Source: Nocardia xishanensis NBRC 101358
GTDB lineage: Bacteria; Actinomycetota; Actinomycetes; Mycobacteriales; Mycobacteriaceae
Reading direction: 5' to 3'
Assembly: GCF_001613365.1 (NCBI RefSeq)
Contig: NZ_BDCF01000001.1
Location: 434,001-498,000 of the forward strand
DNA length: 64,000 nt
Shown here: piece after piece, positions 24,404 through 34,089 of the stretch
Position numbering within the stretch: position 1 is the first letter of the stretch
Layout: every line of letters begins with the position of its first letter
Program-made: the position numbers and the translations under genes
Notes under the pieces: generated by a model
What the model was told of the DNA's origin: nothing
Database searches by the model: none
The model's input: only the letters and a program-made list of their open reading frames with translations

Positions 24404-25480
24404 TTACCCGTTAGTTGTGTTGTGGCGCACGGTTGTGTCGAACCCGCCGCCCTCGTAGCTGCCGACGTTCGGGGCGTTGTACGACATCACTTGTGTGTCG
24501 TCGTTCTCCGCCATGGATTCGCGGATCGCGACCTGGGCCGCGTGCGGCAGGGTGTGCATGATCTCCTGCACACGCGCCTTGCGGCGGTGCACGGCCTGAC
24601 GCACCGGCATACCCGGAGTCGCCTTCATCTGCGGGATGATGCCCTCGACCTCTTCGGCGCCGCCGTGATGGTGACCGGCGTCGACCATCGCCTGCTCGCG
24701 GGCCATCTGGGCCTCGTCCTTCTCCTCGGACATGCCGATCGGCCCGATCATGCGGCCGTTGAGGAACTGCTTGACCACCGGCTCCTCCGAGGTGAGCAGA
24801 ACCTCGCGCGGACCGAACATCACCAGCTGGCGGCGGAACAGCATGCCGATGTTGTCGGGCACCGTGCGCGCCAGGTTGATGTTGTGCGTGACGATCAAGA
24901 TCGTGGCGTCGATCTGAGCGTTGATGTCGATCAGCAACTGGCTCAGATACGAGGTGCGGACCGGGTCCAGACCGGAGTCGGGCTCGTCGACCAGAATGAT
25001 CTGCGGGTCGAGCACCAAGGCGCGGGCCAGACCGGCGCGCTTGCGCATACCGCCGGAGATCTCGCCCGGCAGCTTGCCCTCCGCACCGAGCAGACCAGTG
25101 AGCTCGAGCTTCTCCATCACGATCTTGCGGATCTCGTCCTCGCTCTTCTTCGTGTGCTCCCGAAGCGGGAACGCCACGTTGTCGAAGAGGTTCATCGAGC
25201 CGAACAGCGCGCCGTCCTGGAACAGCACGCCGAAGAGCTTGCGGATCTCGTAGAGCTCCTTGTTGGAGCAGGTGGTGATGTCGGTGCCGTCGATGTAGAT
25301 CGAGCCGCGCTCCGGGCGCAGCAGGCCGATCAGCGACTTCAGGAACACCGACTTACCGGTACCCGAGGGACCGAGTAGCGCGCTCACCTCGCCGGACGGC
25401 AAGGTGAGACTGACATCCTGCCAAATTCGCTGCGAACCGAAGGACTTGGTTACACCCTCGGTCCTGACCTCGACGCCCAC
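24404..25480 (-). CDS. mkl: Mce ABC transporter ATP-binding protein Mkl/MceG
   Basis: The ATPase has 358 residues from GTG 25480 (MGVEVRTEGVTKSFGSQRI). This start has GGAGG 5 nt upstream and aligns with the mycobacterial Mkl start; a GTG at 25492 also exists. Motifs: Walker A GPSGTGKS (37-44), Q-loop LFQDGALFGSMNLFDNVAFP, signature ISGGMRKRAGLARAL, Walker B ILVDEPDSGLDP, His switch VTHNIN. The C-terminal extension beyond about residue 250 (GRMIGPIGMSEEKDEAQ onward) is specific to MceG proteins. It energises the YrbE/Mce lipid importer and may serve other mce loci in the genome as well. Confidence 0.95.
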   Translation of the reverse strand: MGVEVRTEGVTKSFGSQRIWQDVSLTLPSGEVSALLGPSGTGKSVFLKSLIGLLRPERGSIYIDGTDITTCSNKELYEIRKLFGVLFQDGALFGSMNLFDNVAFPLREHTKKSEDEIRKIVMEKLELTGLLGAEGKLPGEISGGMRKRAGLARALVLDPQIILVDEPDSGLDPVRTSYLSQLLIDINAQIDATILIVTHNINLARTVPDNIGMLFRRQLVMFGPREVLLTSEEPVVKQFLNGRMIGPIGMSEEKDEAQMAREQAMVDAGHHHGGAEEVEGIIPQMKATPGMPVRQAVHRRKARVQEIMHTLPHAAQVAIRESMAENDDTQVMSYNAPNVGSYEGGGFDTTVRHNTTNG

Positions 25481-25547
25481 GCCAACCTCCACAATTTCTC
25501 AGCGAGCAGCCCACCGGCGACCGCGCTCGGTCATCGCGGTGCGTCAC

Positions 25548-25573
25548 GTCACAGTGGGTTCGGTCACTGTAAC
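25548..25573. promoter_or_regulatory. palindromic candidate operator upstream of mkl-mce
   Basis: GTCACAGTG (25548-25556) and CACTGTAAC (25565-25573) form 9-bp inverted arms with one mismatch and an 8-nt spacer. It lies about 70-95 bp upstream of the mkl start. The minus strand through it includes TACAGT, a possible -10. It is a plausible binding site for a regulator of the operon; which family is unknown. Confidence 0.5.
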
Positions 25574-25674
25574 CCATGAGGGAGACGGGGCACACCCCAA
25601 CCTGACTCCAGAGTAAGCCGAATACGCTCGCACTTTTCCAGAAACTCGCTCGCATGTCTCGGAAAATACGAAAA

Positions 25675-25705
25675 CGGGCGGCCCCCCGAATTTGGGGGCC
25701 GCCCG
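25675..25705 (-). terminator. rplJL terminator
   Basis: A perfect 12-bp stem, CGGGCGGCCCCC (25675-25686) with GGGGGCCGCCCG (25694-25705), has a 7-nt loop. On the minus strand it is followed by a T-rich stretch (TTTTCGTATTTTC). It is about 19 bp past the rplL stop, a classical intrinsic terminator. Confidence 0.88.
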
Positions 25706-25723
25706 TCCGAGTAATTCGTGGAA

Positions 25724-26104
25724 TTACTTGACCGAAACCTTGGCGCCGGCCTCTTCCAGCTTCGCCTTGGCAGCCTCGGCGGCGTCCTTGGCGACCTTCT
25801 CCAGGATCGGCTTCGGGGCACCCTCGACCAGGTCCTTGGCTTCCTTCAGGCCCAGGCCGGAGACGATCTCGCGGACCACCTTGATGACCTGGATCTTCTT
25901 GTCGCCCGCACCCTCGAGGATGACGTCGAACTCGTCCTGCTCTTCGGCGGCCTCGGCCGGAGCGGCAGCGCCACCGACGGCGGCGACGGCGACCGGAGCA
26001 GCGGCGGTGACCTCGAACTTCTCCTCGAACTTCTTGACGAAGTCCGACAGCTCGAGCAGGGTCATGTTGCCGAAGGTCTCGAGCAGTTCGTCAACGTTGG
26101 CCAT
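25724..26104 (-). CDS. rplL: 50S ribosomal protein L7/L12
   Basis: This 126-residue protein begins [22 protein letters not shown], behind AAAGGAAAACAAC. It has the Ala/Val-rich acidic hinge ([23 protein letters not shown]) and the globular C-terminal domain ([44 protein letters not shown]). The latter recruits translation factor GTPases to the ribosomal stalk. It follows rplJ by 134 bp in the standard rplJL operon. Confidence 0.98.
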   Translation of the reverse strand: MANVDELLETFGNMTLLELSDFVKKFEEKFEVTAAAPVAVAAVGGAAAPAEAAEEQDEFDVILEGAGDKKIQVIKVVREIVSGLGLKEAKDLVEGAPKPILEKVAKDAAEAAKAKLEEAGAKVSVK

Positions 26105-26238
26105 TGTTGTTTTCCTTTCGGTAGTTGGTGTCCATGGGGGCGTGCCGCCCGCCGTGTTGGATGTGCGGCGTTCGCGGGCCCTACGTGGTTACGCGGCGCT
26201 GCCGCCTCCGGGCCTGTGGCTCACGCCGCGCGGGGGTG

Positions 26239-26772
26239 TTACTCGGCGGCTTCGCCTTCGGTCCGCTTCTTCTCCTCCAGCGCGGCGGCCAGGCGGGCCA
26301 CCTGCGAGGCAGGAGCGGCGAAGAGACCGGCAGCCTTGGCCAGGTTGCCCTTCAGGGCGCCGGCCAGCTTGGCCAGCAGGACCTCGCGGGTCTCCAGGTC
26401 GGCGATCTGCTCGACCTCGGCCACGGACAGCGCGGCGCCGTCCATGTAGCCGCCCTTGATGATGAGCGCCTTGTTGTCCTTGGCGAAGGTCTTGAGCGCC
26501 TTGGCCGCGTTGACCGGCTCGCCCTGGATGAACGTGATGGCGGTCGGTCCGACGAACAAGTCGTCAAGGCCCTCCACGCCCGCCTCGGCGGCAGCGCGCT
26601 TGACCAGGGTGTTCTTGGCGACGGAGTACGTGGCCTCGGCGCCGAGCGCACGCCGCAGTTCGGTGAGCTTGCCGACCGACAGGCCACGGTATTCCGTGAC
26701 GACGGTGGCGGTCGAGTTCCTGAACTGCTCCGCGATCTCCTCGACCGCGGTGACCTTCTCAGCCTTTGCCAT
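26239..26772 (-). CDS. rplJ: 50S ribosomal protein L10
   Basis: This 177-residue protein is taken from ATG 26772 ([19 protein letters not shown]) because AGAGGAGG lies just upstream and this is the usual start; the open frame reaches 26838. It has the conserved N-terminal rRNA-binding domain ([20 protein letters not shown]) and the C-terminal helix that binds L7/L12 dimers ([26 protein letters not shown]). L10 is also the autoregulator of this operon in bacteria, binding the leader described at 26826-26963. Confidence 0.98.
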   Translation of the reverse strand: MAKAEKVTAVEEIAEQFRNSTATVVTEYRGLSVGKLTELRRALGAEATYSVAKNTLVKRAAAEAGVEGLDDLFVGPTAITFIQGEPVNAAKALKTFAKDNKALIIKGGYMDGAALSVAEVEQIADLETREVLLAKLAGALKGNLAKAAGLFAAPASQVARLAAALEEKKRTEGEAAE

Positions 26773-26825
26773 ACTTCGCCTCCTCTCTGGATGGTCGGTT
26801 CGTGTACGCGAACTACCGATCCGAG

Positions 26826-26963
26826 GGTCCGGCGACAAAACGAACGCCCCGGACGCAAGGCGTTCCGGGGCGCAATAGGAAAGATCAACACGAGCCGCGT
26901 GGCTCGAATCGACTCCCAGCCTCGGTTCTTCCCTGCGTGGGCCGCCGGCAATGTCGCCGGACC
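26826..26963 (-). ncRNA. L10 leader of the rplJL operon, with attenuator-like hairpin
   Basis: The leader RNA can form a long-range 11-bp stem between GGTCCGGCGAC (encoded by 26963-26953) and GTCGCCGGACC (26836-26826). Inside it are a hairpin (26892-26907, CGAGCC/GGCTCG) and a strong GC hairpin with arms 26845-26853 and 26864-26872, extended by CGC/GCG. The last is followed directly by TTCGTTTT on the transcript strand, as in an intrinsic terminator. The architecture matches the known ribosomal L10 leader class, where L10(L12)4 binds the mRNA. Confidence 0.75.
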
Positions 26964-27183
26964 TTCGACCGAACCCATGCGGGATCGGCGACCAACGGTC
27001 TTCGGTAGAACGGATTGGGTAGCGATCGAACTCGTCGATAACTGAGGTCCACAGTAACCGACGCGCCCCTCATCTGCCAAAACGATCCCCGCTCCGGCGC
27101 GAATCGGAACCCTTCGGCGACCGAATCGTTGTGTCGCAGGTCACTTTTCACCCCCGGGCGTGGCGGATATCGCGGCAGACAAG

Positions 27184-27200
27184 TGTTACCAAGAGTGACA
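27184..27200. promoter_or_regulatory. candidate operator upstream of the MFS exporter
   Basis: TGTTAC-N5-GTGACA (27184-27200) is a near-perfect inverted repeat ending about 24 bp before the exporter's ATG. The position fits a repressor site. No regulator gene is adjacent. Confidence 0.35.
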
Positions 27201-27223
27201 GATATCTGCTTGGCTGCTGAACT

Positions 27224-28846
27224 ATGGCAACCTCCATAGTCGATCCACCGGTGTTGCTGGAACGACGCAACCAGCGCTTTCTCGCCTTGGCCGTGATCTG
27301 CCTGGCCGAACTGCTGGTCGTCCTCGACAACACCATCGTCAACGTGGCCCTCCCCTCGATCGGTGTCGAGCTGGCCACCGGTGTCAGCGGCCTGCAATGG
27401 GTCGTCGACGCGTACACCCTGACCTTCGCCGGACTGTTGCTGGCCTTCGGCAACCTCGGCGACCGCTACGGCCGCCGAAAAGTAATGGCCGTCGGCCTGA
27501 TCGGCGTCGCGGTCATGTCCGTCGGTGGCGCACTGTCGGATTCGATGGGCGCGGTCATCACGGCACGCGCGGCCATGGGCGTGTTCGCCGCGGCCGTCTT
27601 CCCCGCCACGCTCGCCCTGATCATCAACATCTTCACCGACCGCAGCGAGCGGGCGCTGGCCATCGCCGCGTGGACGGCCATGGCGGGCTTCGCGATCGCC
27701 ATCGGCCCGATCTCCGGCGGCTGGCTGCTCGAGCACTTCAGCTGGCATTCGGTGTTCTGGATCAACGTGCCCGTGGCGCTGGTCGCGCTGATCGCCACCA
27801 TGCTGTGGGTGCCGGAATCACGATCCGCCGAGGTCGGGAAGCTCGACCTGCCGGGTATCGCGCTGTCCATCGCGGGCATCACGCTGCTGGTCTGGTCGAT
27901 CATCGAGGCGCCGCGCTACGGCTGGCTCTCGGTCACCACCCTGACCGCCGGCTCGCTCGGCGTCGCGCTGCTTGCCGGATTCATCGCGTGGGAATTGCGC
28001 ACCAACGCACCGATTCTGGATATGCGATTGTTCCGCAATCGGCGTTTTTCGATGCCCGCATTGTCGATAGCCGTCGGATATTTCTCGATGTTCGGTTTTC
28101 TTTTCCTGATCACCCAGTATTTCCAGGGCGTGCGCGAGTACACCCCGCTCGAATTCGGCATCGCCTCATTGCCGTTCGCGTTCTCGGTGGCGATCGGCGC
28201 ACCCGTCGCGACATTGCTCGCACAGCGCTGGGGCACCACGCCGGTCATCGTGTCCGGCCTGCTGCTCACCGGCATCGGGCTCTACCTGGGCGGACAGGTG
28301 ACGGTGGACAGCGGCTACGTCACCGACGTGCTGCCATCGATGGTATCGATGGCGCTGGGTCTGGCCATCGTGCAAGGTCCGGCCACCGAATCCATCATGT
28401 CCTCGCTGCCGTTGAACGAGGCGGGCGCGGGTTCCGCGGTCAACGACACCACCCGCGAGATCGGCGGCACCCTCGGCGTCGCCGTGCTCGGTTCGATCGT
28501 GGCCTCCTACTACACGACTCGCGTCGCGCCGCTGCTCGATCGCGTGCCGAGCGCGCTCATGAACGAGGACCAGAAGAGCCTGGTAAAGGCCAGCCCGCTC
28601 AGCGTGCTGGAGATCCGCAAACGAGAACTCCCCGCGTTCCTCGAATCCCAGCGCGAAAACCTCATCACCGCAATGAAAACCGCGGCCCTCCAAGGCTCGC
28701 ACGCAGCCTCCCTCGTCGCCGCGGGCGCGGTCGTGGTCTGCGCGCTGATCGTCGCCGTCTTCCTCCCCTGGGGCGCCCAGAGCGGCGAGTCGGTCCTCCT
28801 GGGCTGGCGTAAATCCGCTGAACCACAAGCCGATTCCACCGACTGA
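27224..28846 (+). CDS. MFS transporter, DHA2 (EmrB/QacA-type, 14 TM) drug exporter
   Basis: This 540-residue protein has 14 predicted membrane helices. It carries motif D1 (ELLVVLDNTIVNVALPSI), motif A (GNLGDRYGRRKVMAVGL) and a motif-C-like segment (GFAIAIGPISGGWLLEHFSW), which assign it to the proton-driven DHA2 exporters. Substrates of such pumps are lipophilic drugs or cell-derived compounds and cannot be predicted here. It is divergent from rplJ across a 450-bp region largely taken up by the L10 leader. A possible operator precedes it and a hairpin follows it. Confidence 0.92.
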   Translation: MATSIVDPPVLLERRNQRFLALAVICLAELLVVLDNTIVNVALPSIGVELATGVSGLQWVVDAYTLTFAGLLLAFGNLGDRYGRRKVMAVGLIGVAVMSVGGALSDSMGAVITARAAMGVFAAAVFPATLALIINIFTDRSERALAIAAWTAMAGFAIAIGPISGGWLLEHFSWHSVFWINVPVALVALIATMLWVPESRSAEVGKLDLPGIALSIAGITLLVWSIIEAPRYGWLSVTTLTAGSLGVALLAGFIAWELRTNAPILDMRLFRNRRFSMPALSIAVGYFSMFGFLFLITQYFQGVREYTPLEFGIASLPFAFSVAIGAPVATLLAQRWGTTPVIVSGLLLTGIGLYLGGQVTVDSGYVTDVLPSMVSMALGLAIVQGPATESIMSSLPLNEAGAGSAVNDTTREIGGTLGVAVLGSIVASYYTTRVAPLLDRVPSALMNEDQKSLVKASPLSVLEIRKRELPAFLESQRENLITAMKTAALQGSHAASLVAAGAVVVCALIVAVFLPWGAQSGESVLLGWRKSAEPQADSTD

Positions 28847-28859
28847 CAGGGACGTCCTT

Positions 28860-28895
28860 GATTCCGTGGGTCCGTCACGACAGGCCCACGGAATC
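28860..28895 (+). terminator. hairpin after the MFS gene
   Basis: A perfect 11-bp stem, GATTCCGTGGG (28860-28870) with CCCACGGAATC (28885-28895), has a 14-nt loop. It lies between convergent genes and could terminate both. Confidence 0.6.
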
Positions 28896-28950
28896 ATTCG
28901 CTCGAACTTCGGGGTCTAGCTGCCACCAGCCGAGGTGGTCACTCGGACAG

Positions 28951-29493
28951 TCATTCCGAACGCGCGGCGCGGGTATGGAGAACCAGTGCGTCGAGGGCTT
29001 CGCGTGCGCCGTCTCGGAAGGCTTGGCAGGTGACGAGGCCATCGGGGCCGATGTCCGCCGACAGGACGGGAAGGCGGACGCAGGCGGCGGGGACGACGTC
29101 GGCGCCGACATAGCCGAGGACGCTCGACAATGTGGCGGTGGCGCCGTCGCCACGGCCCGGTGCCGCGACGGTGAGCCAGGCGGCGGGCTTCTCGTGCAGG
29201 TCGGCGGTGCCTACGGTCCAGTCGAGCAGGTTCTTCAGGCTGCCGGGGAGGGTGCCCGCGTACTCCGGGGTCGAGATCAAGACCGCGTCGGCCCAGGCGA
29301 GGGCTTCGCGCAATCCGGCTACCGCCGGATAGTTCGCGGGGTCCGCGCCCGGCACGAAGGCGGGCAGTTCCAACAACCCCGGGTAGCGGCGTGTTTCCAC
29401 GCCTTCGGGCGCGGTGGCGTGCACCGTGCGCAGTGCCGCGGTGTTCGTGGAGCCGTCACGGGTGCTACCGGAGATCAATAGAATCCTGGTCAC
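28951..29493 (-). CDS. NADPH-dependent FMN reductase
   Basis: This 180-residue flavodoxin-fold protein is taken from GTG 29493 (MTRILLISGSTRDGSTNTAAL); the frame also opens further upstream to 29553. The FMN phosphate loop GSTRDGSTNTAAL and the STPEYAGTLPGSLKNLLDW motif are diagnostic of the NADPH_FMN_red family. Such enzymes supply reduced FMN or reduce quinones and azo compounds. It stands alone between the MFS exporter and the rplKA unit. Confidence 0.88.
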   Translation of the reverse strand: MTRILLISGSTRDGSTNTAALRTVHATAPEGVETRRYPGLLELPAFVPGADPANYPAVAGLREALAWADAVLISTPEYAGTLPGSLKNLLDWTVGTADLHEKPAAWLTVAAPGRGDGATATLSSVLGYVGADVVPAACVRLPVLSADIGPDGLVTCQAFRDGAREALDALVLHTRAARSE

Positions 29494-29570
29494 GTCGGAT
29501 GCAACCCGCAAAGCCGGTGGGTTACTCCGCCCCGCGCTGCCACCGCTACTCACCGACAGGCCGAAAATGC

Positions 29571-29609
29571 GCCGAGGGCGGGAACGCTGATCGCGTTCCC
29601 GCCCTCGGC
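29571..29609 (-). terminator. rplKA terminator
   Basis: A perfect 17-bp stem joins 29571-29587 with 29593-29609 around a 5-nt loop (TGATC). It lies 29 bp after the rplA stop. Confidence 0.85.
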
Positions 29610-29638
29610 GGTGGTGAGGTGTGAAACCTCGGTGCTGC

Positions 29639-30352
29639 TTACGCGTCCTCTTCGAGGAGGTTGCGGGTGCGGTTCGGGTCCACCGGGATGCCCGGTCCGG
29701 TGTTCGTCGAGACCGTCACCTTCTTGACGTAGCGGCCCTTGGCGGTCGACGGCTTGACACGCAGGATCTCGTCCAGCGCGGCGCCGTAGTTCTCCACCAG
29801 CTTGGCCTCTTCGAAGGAGGCCTTGCCGATCACGAAGTGCAGGTTGGCCTGCTTGTCGACGCGGAAGTTGATCTTGCCGCCCTTGATGTCGTTGACGGCC
29901 TTGGTCACGTCGGTGGTGACCGTGCCCGTCTTCGGGTTCGGCATCAGACCGCGCGGGCCGAGGACACGCGCGATGCGGCCGACCTTGGCCATCTGGTCCG
30001 GGGTGGCGATCGCGGCGTCGAAGTCGAGCCAGCCGCCCTGGATCCGCTCGATCAGGTCTTCGGCGCCGACGGCGTCGGCGCCAGCGGCCTCGGCCTCGGC
30101 GGCCTTCTCGCCGGCCGCGAACACGATGACGCGGGCGGTCTTACCGGTGCCGTGCGGCAGGTTGACGGTGCCGCGGACCATCTGGTCGGCCTTGCGGGGG
30201 TCCACACCGAGACGAACGGCGACCTCGACGGTCGCGTCGGTCTTGGTGGTGGCGGTCTCCTTCGCCAGGCGCGCGGCGGCCAGCGGCGAGTACAGCTTGG
30301 TGCGATCGACCTTCTCGGCCGCGGCGAGATACGCCTTGCTTCGCTTTGCCAT
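29639..30352 (-). CDS. rplA: 50S ribosomal protein L1
   Basis: This 237-residue protein starts [20 protein letters not shown]. It contains the conserved L1 segments [51 protein letters not shown] and the C-terminal [10 protein letters not shown]. It forms the L1 stalk involved in release of deacylated tRNA, and in many bacteria represses its own mRNA. It follows rplK by 75 bp and ends at a strong terminator. Confidence 0.98.
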   Translation of the reverse strand: MAKRSKAYLAAAEKVDRTKLYSPLAAARLAKETATTKTDATVEVAVRLGVDPRKADQMVRGTVNLPHGTGKTARVIVFAAGEKAAEAEAAGADAVGAEDLIERIQGGWLDFDAAIATPDQMAKVGRIARVLGPRGLMPNPKTGTVTTDVTKAVNDIKGGKINFRVDKQANLHFVIGKASFEEAKLVENYGAALDEILRVKPSTAKGRYVKKVTVSTNTGPGIPVDPNRTRNLLEEDA

Positions 30353-30427
30353 GATTCTCTGTCCTTAAAGTTCTTGGTTCAGAAGTGGTTTCCGGGTCTG
30401 GCCGACCCTCCCACCGAGTACTGCGGC

Positions 30428-30862
30428 TTACGCCTCGACGGTGATGCCCATCGAGCGCGCGGTGCCCGCGATGATCTTCGCCGCCTGGTCCAGGTCGTTG
30501 GCGTTGAGATCTTCCATCTTGGTCTTGGCGATCTCGCGAACCTGGTCCATGGTCACCGTGGCGACCTTGTTGCGGTGCGGCTCGGCCGAGCCCTTCTGCA
30601 CGCCTGCGGCCTTGAGCAGCAGCCGGGCGGCGGGCGGGGTCTTCAGCTTGAAGTCGAAGGTCCGGTCTTCGTAAACGGAGATCTCGACCGGAATGACGTT
30701 GCCACGCTGCGACTCGGTCGCCGCGTTGTACGCCTTGCAGAACTCCATGATGTTGACGCCGTGCTGACCGAGGGCGGGACCAACGGGCGGAGCCGGGTTC
30801 GCCGCGCCGGCCTGGATCTGCAGCTTGATGATCCCGGCGAGCTTCTTCTTCTTGGGGGGCAT
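30428..30862 (-). CDS. rplK: 50S ribosomal protein L11
   Basis: This 144-residue protein begins [21 protein letters not shown] and includes [21 protein letters not shown], the proline-rich N-terminal domain that binds thiopeptide antibiotics and interacts with RelA and GTPase factors. The C-terminal rRNA-binding domain ends [11 protein letters not shown]. It is downstream of nusG with a 190-bp gap that contains the nusG hairpin. Confidence 0.98.
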   Translation of the reverse strand: MPPKKKKLAGIIKLQIQAGAANPAPPVGPALGQHGVNIMEFCKAYNAATESQRGNVIPVEISVYEDRTFDFKLKTPPAARLLLKAAGVQKGSAEPHRNKVATVTMDQVREIAKTKMEDLNANDLDQAAKIIAGTARSMGITVEA

Positions 30863-31026
30863 CTTTCTTCCTTGGTTTCGGGTCCTTACGGTTGCCGTAA
30901 GCCTGTCGCGGGCGCGGCCCGCATCCGGGCACGCGGCCCGGCGCTCGCAAACGAATCCGGCTGACGCTGTTCGGATCCGCGCACGAACCCATACACCTTA
31001 CCGGGGGGCGTGCCCTTGTCCTTCGG

Positions 31027-31049
31027 GCGGGGCAGGTTGCCTGCCCCGC
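31027..31049 (-). terminator. hairpin directly after nusG
   Basis: A perfect 10-bp stem, GCGGGGCAGG (31027-31036) with CCTGCCCCGC (31040-31049), has a 3-nt loop and ends 2 bp from the nusG stop. No T-tract follows, so it may be a partial terminator or an RNA-end stabiliser between nusG and rplKA. Confidence 0.6.
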
Positions 31050-31051
31050 GG

Positions 31052-32340
<1,289 letters not shown>

Positions 32341-32343
<3 letters not shown>

Positions 32344-32500
32344 GCCGTCTCCTCGCTGCGCTCGAATGCGGCGTGCGCGAAGCGCGCCGTGCGAATGACT
32401 CGCTCGCTCACGCCTGCGCCTCGCTGCGCTCGGTGCCGGCGTGCGCGAAGCGCGCTGTGCCGATTGGCTCGCTCGCTACGCTCGCTCACGTCGATCCTCT
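32341..32500. repeat. two tandem copies of a 69-nt dispersed repeat
   Basis: Two adjacent units, beginning near 32341 and 32410, share CTCGCTGCGCTCG, GCGTGCGCGAAGCGCGC and CTCGCTCGCT at the same relative positions. The second continues with ACGCTCGCTCACG. A related single unit occurs at 36849-36932. The array fills the gap between tRNA-Trp and secE and overlaps the secE start codon. Confidence 0.7.
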
Positions 32501-32520
32501 CTCGTCGCTGGCATTCAGGG

Positions 32521-32593
<73 letters not shown>

Positions 32594-32833
32594 TCGGTTG
32601 GACGATGGAACCAGTTGTCCAACCACCGTGCTGTATTCAGTTGTCGCGCTGGTTTCACACAACACGCGCGCTGCTTCGGCGGTCGCCGGCTCCCATGGGC
32701 AGTCCGTCGGAACTCGTCCTCCGGACCGCCTGGAACCAGCCCCACAGAGCAGCGCGCAGCGGCTGGTGAACCCCAGAGACCTGAGTGTACGTTACCGCCT
32801 AGGCCAATAGCCAATCAGGGTCGATCGACCAGG

Positions 32834-33907
32834 TCAGGCCAGCTGCACGGTGGCCGTCGCACGGCCGAAGATCTTCTTGCCCGCCGACTTCGCCACGATG
32901 GCGATGACCGCGGTCCGAGTCTCCGGATCCATGGACTTCACCTTACCCGTGTACTCCACTTCGGCCGCCTCGTCGGAACCGACGTAAACCGGGCTGGTGA
33001 ACCGGACGTTGTACTCCTTGACCGCGCCTGGATCGCCGAGCCAGGAGGTGACGAAACCGCCGCCGAGGCCCATCGTGAGCATGCCGTGCGCTACCACGTT
33101 GTCCAGGCCGACGAGCTTGACCACGTCGTCGCTCCAGTGGATCGGGTTGGCGTCGCCCGAGACGCCCGCGTAGTTGACCAGATCGCCGCGGGTGAGGCGG
33201 ACGACGCGGGTGGGCAGTTCGTCGCCGACGGAGACGCTGTCGAAATCGATCGCGTGCTTGCTCGTGGCGGTCTCCGGGATGACGGTGACCGGGGCCGGCG
33301 ACTCGGTCTGCGCCGCCCTGCGCGGGTGGTGCTCGGGCGCCTCCTCGCCGATGCCGTGCATCAGCACGTTGCGTACGGCGTGAGTGAGGTTGGGGTCGAT
33401 GTCGGCGCCGCTGCGGCCGACGAGCGTGGTGTAGGTGGTGAGCACCAGCTCGTCGTTCTGCGCTGTGACGATGTTCTTGGTGACGATGATGTCGCCGCCG
33501 AAGGCCTGCCGGAAGGAGTGCAGGTAGACGTCGCAGGTCAACTGGTCGCCGACCCGGATGGGCCGGTGGAATTCCAGGATCTGGTCGGTCTGCATGATCT
33601 GGCTGAGGTCGTAGCCCGTGACGATCTGCTCGAAGAGCTTGCGTTGGGCGAGGATTCCGACCAGGGAGATGAAGGTGAGGGGCGCGAGCAGACCGTCGTA
33701 GCCGTATTCGGCGGCGACGTCCTCGTCCCAGTGCACCGGGTGGTAGTCCTGCACGGCGCGGGCATATTCGCGGACCTTCTCGCGGCCGACCTCGTAGTAG
33801 TCGTCGACGCGGTAGTGGTGACCGACCATGGCCGCGGCGTGGGCGGCGGGGTCGAGATCGGACTCGCTCGCCTGGACCGCTTCTTCTGTACCGGTGTTGA
33901 TTGTCAC
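32834..33907 (-). CDS. hadAB: fused (3R)-hydroxyacyl-ACP dehydratase HadA-HadB
   Basis: This 357-residue protein joins two hot-dog domains: a HadA-like half (about 25-180, HYRVDDYYEVGREKVREYAR, then GYDGLLAPLTFISLVG) and a HadB-like half (about 215-355, DLVNYAGVSGDANPIHWSDD). In mycobacteria these are separate hadA and hadB genes of the FAS-II mycolic acid cycle. The HadB half has the hydratase-2 dyad Asp252/His257. The HadA half also shows Asp54-x2-Pro57-x-His59, whereas mycobacterial HadA lacks it as I recall. No hadC follows. The position between rpmG and tRNA-Trp is that of hadABC. Confidence 0.93.
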   Translation of the reverse strand: MTINTGTEEAVQASESDLDPAAHAAAMVGHHYRVDDYYEVGREKVREYARAVQDYHPVHWDEDVAAEYGYDGLLAPLTFISLVGILAQRKLFEQIVTGYDLSQIMQTDQILEFHRPIRVGDQLTCDVYLHSFRQAFGGDIIVTKNIVTAQNDELVLTTYTTLVGRSGADIDPNLTHAVRNVLMHGIGEEAPEHHPRRAAQTESPAPVTVIPETATSKHAIDFDSVSVGDELPTRVVRLTRGDLVNYAGVSGDANPIHWSDDVVKLVGLDNVVAHGMLTMGLGGGFVTSWLGDPGAVKEYNVRFTSPVYVGSDEAAEVEYTGKVKSMDPETRTAVIAIVAKSAGKKIFGRATATVQLA

Positions 33908-33987
33908 GGGAGGACTGTACCTATCTGACCCCGCACCCCGGGGTCGGCGGAGCGTTCACCACCGCAACCGACCCGTAGAAAGCGCTC

Positions 33988-34011
33988 AGGGCCGGACATC
34001 AGTCCGGCCCT
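33988..34011 (-). terminator. hairpin between rpmG and hadAB
   Basis: A perfect 9-bp stem, AGGGCCGGA (33988-33996) with TCCGGCCCT (34003-34011), has a 6-nt loop. It lies about 80 bp downstream of rpmG on the transcribed strand. It could end the tRNA-rpmG transcript or attenuate it before hadAB. Confidence 0.55.
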
Positions 34012-34089
34012 GCACAGCTTCACGGTTCCGAGATCCCGGGATCAGCGTCCCGGTTGCCCTTCACGCGGCAGTTTCACGCGTGGGCGGGA

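Noticed and set aside
29621..30964. Plus-strand open frame across rplA and rplK
   Set aside because: Shadow of two ribosomal protein genes on the opposite strand.
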